Assembly: GCA_024697885.1 (NCBI GenBank)
Contig: JAILSA010000195.1
Location: 1 to 14,750 of the forward strand
Direction of reading: 5' to 3'
Length of the DNA stretch: 14,750 nucleotides
Origin: Eubacterium sp.
GTDB lineage: Bacteria; Bacillota; Clostridia; Lachnospirales; Lachnospiraceae
The notes below the pieces were generated by a model that did no database searches, had not been told where the DNA came from, and saw nothing but the letters and a program-made list of their open reading frames with translations. The number at the start of each line of letters is the position of its first letter. Within the stretch, counting starts at the first letter, position 1. Both the position numbers and the translations under genes were made by a program. This document shows, one piece after another, positions 13,848 through 14,750 of the stretch.

Positions 13848-14750
13848 TTATCTTCCACAGCAGTACTTATACTTCTTGCCGCTGCCACATGGGCACGGTG
13901 CGTTTCTGCTGATTTTTTCTTCCTTGCGAACCTTTGGTCCCTTCTGAACAGAGTCGTCGCGGTTGGTTCCTGTCACCTGAGCCACCTGCTCACGCTCTAC
14001 CTTCTGCTCAATGCGAACATGCATAAGCATGCGGACGGTCTCCTCACGGATAGACTCTGTCATCTCGTTGAACATATCATAGCCCATTAAGCGGTACTCT
14101 ACTACAGGGTCTCTCTGGCCCAGGGACTGGAGTCCAATACCCTGACGGAGCTGGTCCATATCGTCAATGTGGTTCATCCAGCGGCTGTCTGTAGCCTTCA
14201 AAAGAACCACGCGCTCTACCTCGCGGATTTGTTCCTCTTCTGGGAACTCAGCCTCCTTGGCCTCGTAGAGGCGGATGGCTTTTTCCTTCAAATCCTGAAT
14301 CAGGGAAGCCTTGGTAATTCCCGCGTCTCTCTGAGGATCGAAGGTTACAGGCTCAAGTGGAATCATTGGCAGAAGAATTTCGTTCAATTCATCTAAGTTC
14401 CACTCCTCAGGAATCTGAGTATCATTAATGGTTGTATTTACATATTTTTCTACCAGCTCCCCAATCATGGTGATGATCTCATCTCTCATGTCATCTCCAT
14501 CCAAAACCTTGCGGCGCTCGGCGTAAATAATCTCTCTCTGTTCGTTGTTAATCTGGTCATACTCCAGCAAATTCTTACGGATACCGTAGTTGTTGCCCTC
14601 AATCTTCTTCTGGGCGCGCTCAATGGCCTTGCTGAGCATCTTGTGCTGAATCTGCTCTCCCTCTGGCATTCCCAGAGAATTAAACATATTCATAAGGCTC
14701 TCAGAACCAAAGAGTCTCATCAAATCGTCCTCTAGGGAGATGAAAAACTT
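13848..14750 (-). CDS. secA: Preprotein translocase ATPase SecA, C-terminal part
   Basis: SecA drives export of unfolded preproteins through SecYEG. Only the last 300 codons or so are in the window; the reading frame is open to base 14750 (KFFISLEDDLMRLFG) and continues beyond it. Seen here are the C-terminal helical wing and scaffold region (GNNYGIRKNLLEYDQ, LLKATDSRWMNHIDDMDQLR, GIGLQSLGQRDPVVEY) and the terminal zinc-binding SEC-C motif CPCGSGKKYKYCCG, which binds SecB-like partners or lipids in other bacteria. It is the first visible gene of the secA-prfB-cheW-hom series; its promoter lies outside the window. Confidence 0.97.
   Translation of the reverse strand, partial: KFFISLEDDLMRLFGSESLMNMFNSLGMPEGEQIQHKMLSKAIERAQKKIEGNNYGIRKNLLEYDQINNEQREIIYAERRKVLDGDDMRDEIITMIGELVEKYVNTTINDTQIPEEWNLDELNEILLPMIPLEPVTFDPQRDAGITKASLIQDLKEKAIRLYEAKEAEFPEEEQIREVERVVLLKATDSRWMNHIDDMDQLRQGIGLQSLGQRDPVVEYRLMGYDMFNEMTESIREETVRMLMHVRIEQKVEREQVAQVTGTNRDDSVQKGPKVRKEEKISRNAPCPCGSGKKYKYCCGR

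Overview
This window looks like the chromosome of a low-to-mid GC Firmicute of class Clostridia, most likely Lachnospiraceae. The evidence is the ribosomal protein sequences, strong AGGAGG-type ribosome binding sites, sigma-A-like promoters, a PurF with propeptide and Fe-S cysteines, and scattered chemotaxis genes. The family assignment is inference from protein resemblance. No IS element, tRNA, rRNA or CRISPR array is visible.

Layout. (1) 1-3063, minus strand: the start of the S10 ribosomal protein operon in the order rpsJ-rplC-rplD-rplW-rplB, with rplB running off the left edge. It has its own promoter at 3035-3063, a structured untranslated leader of about 280 nt, and an unusually long structured gap between rpsJ and rplC. 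(2) 3100-8378, minus strand: a unit made of a lipoprotein with a GH3-type fold, purF, purB and a COG1092-like rRNA methyltransferase. It has a good promoter at 8350-8378 and an intrinsic terminator at 3100-3130. (3) 8451-9597, minus strand: aroC with its own terminator. (4) 9684-10978, plus strand: a two-gene unit encoding a CheX-type phosphatase domain fused to an MshEN-like N-terminus, followed by a stand-alone CheY receiver. It shares a short promoter region with aroC and ends in a terminator that can also serve the opposing hom gene. (5) 10996-14750, minus strand: secA (3' part), prfB, cheW and hom, tightly packed.

How the genes fit together. Most of the window is housekeeping: translation (S10 cluster, RF2, a likely rRNA methyltransferase), protein export (SecA), purine synthesis (PurF, PurB), and amino-acid precursor synthesis (AroC, Hom). 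Signalling genes (CheX-like fusion, CheY, CheW) are placed between them.

Two points deserve most attention. The first is the plus-strand CheX fusion. Its N-terminus has two 24-residue motifs separated by exactly 5 residues, the layout described for c-di-GMP-binding MshEN domains, and its C-terminus keeps the ExxN catalytic pair of CheX. This suggests a CheY-P phosphatase gated by c-di-GMP. The second is the GH3 lipoprotein: every catalytic position I can align (nucleophile Asp, the Asp/His general acid pair, and the two His of KHFPGHG) is replaced, so it is probably a pseudo-enzyme.
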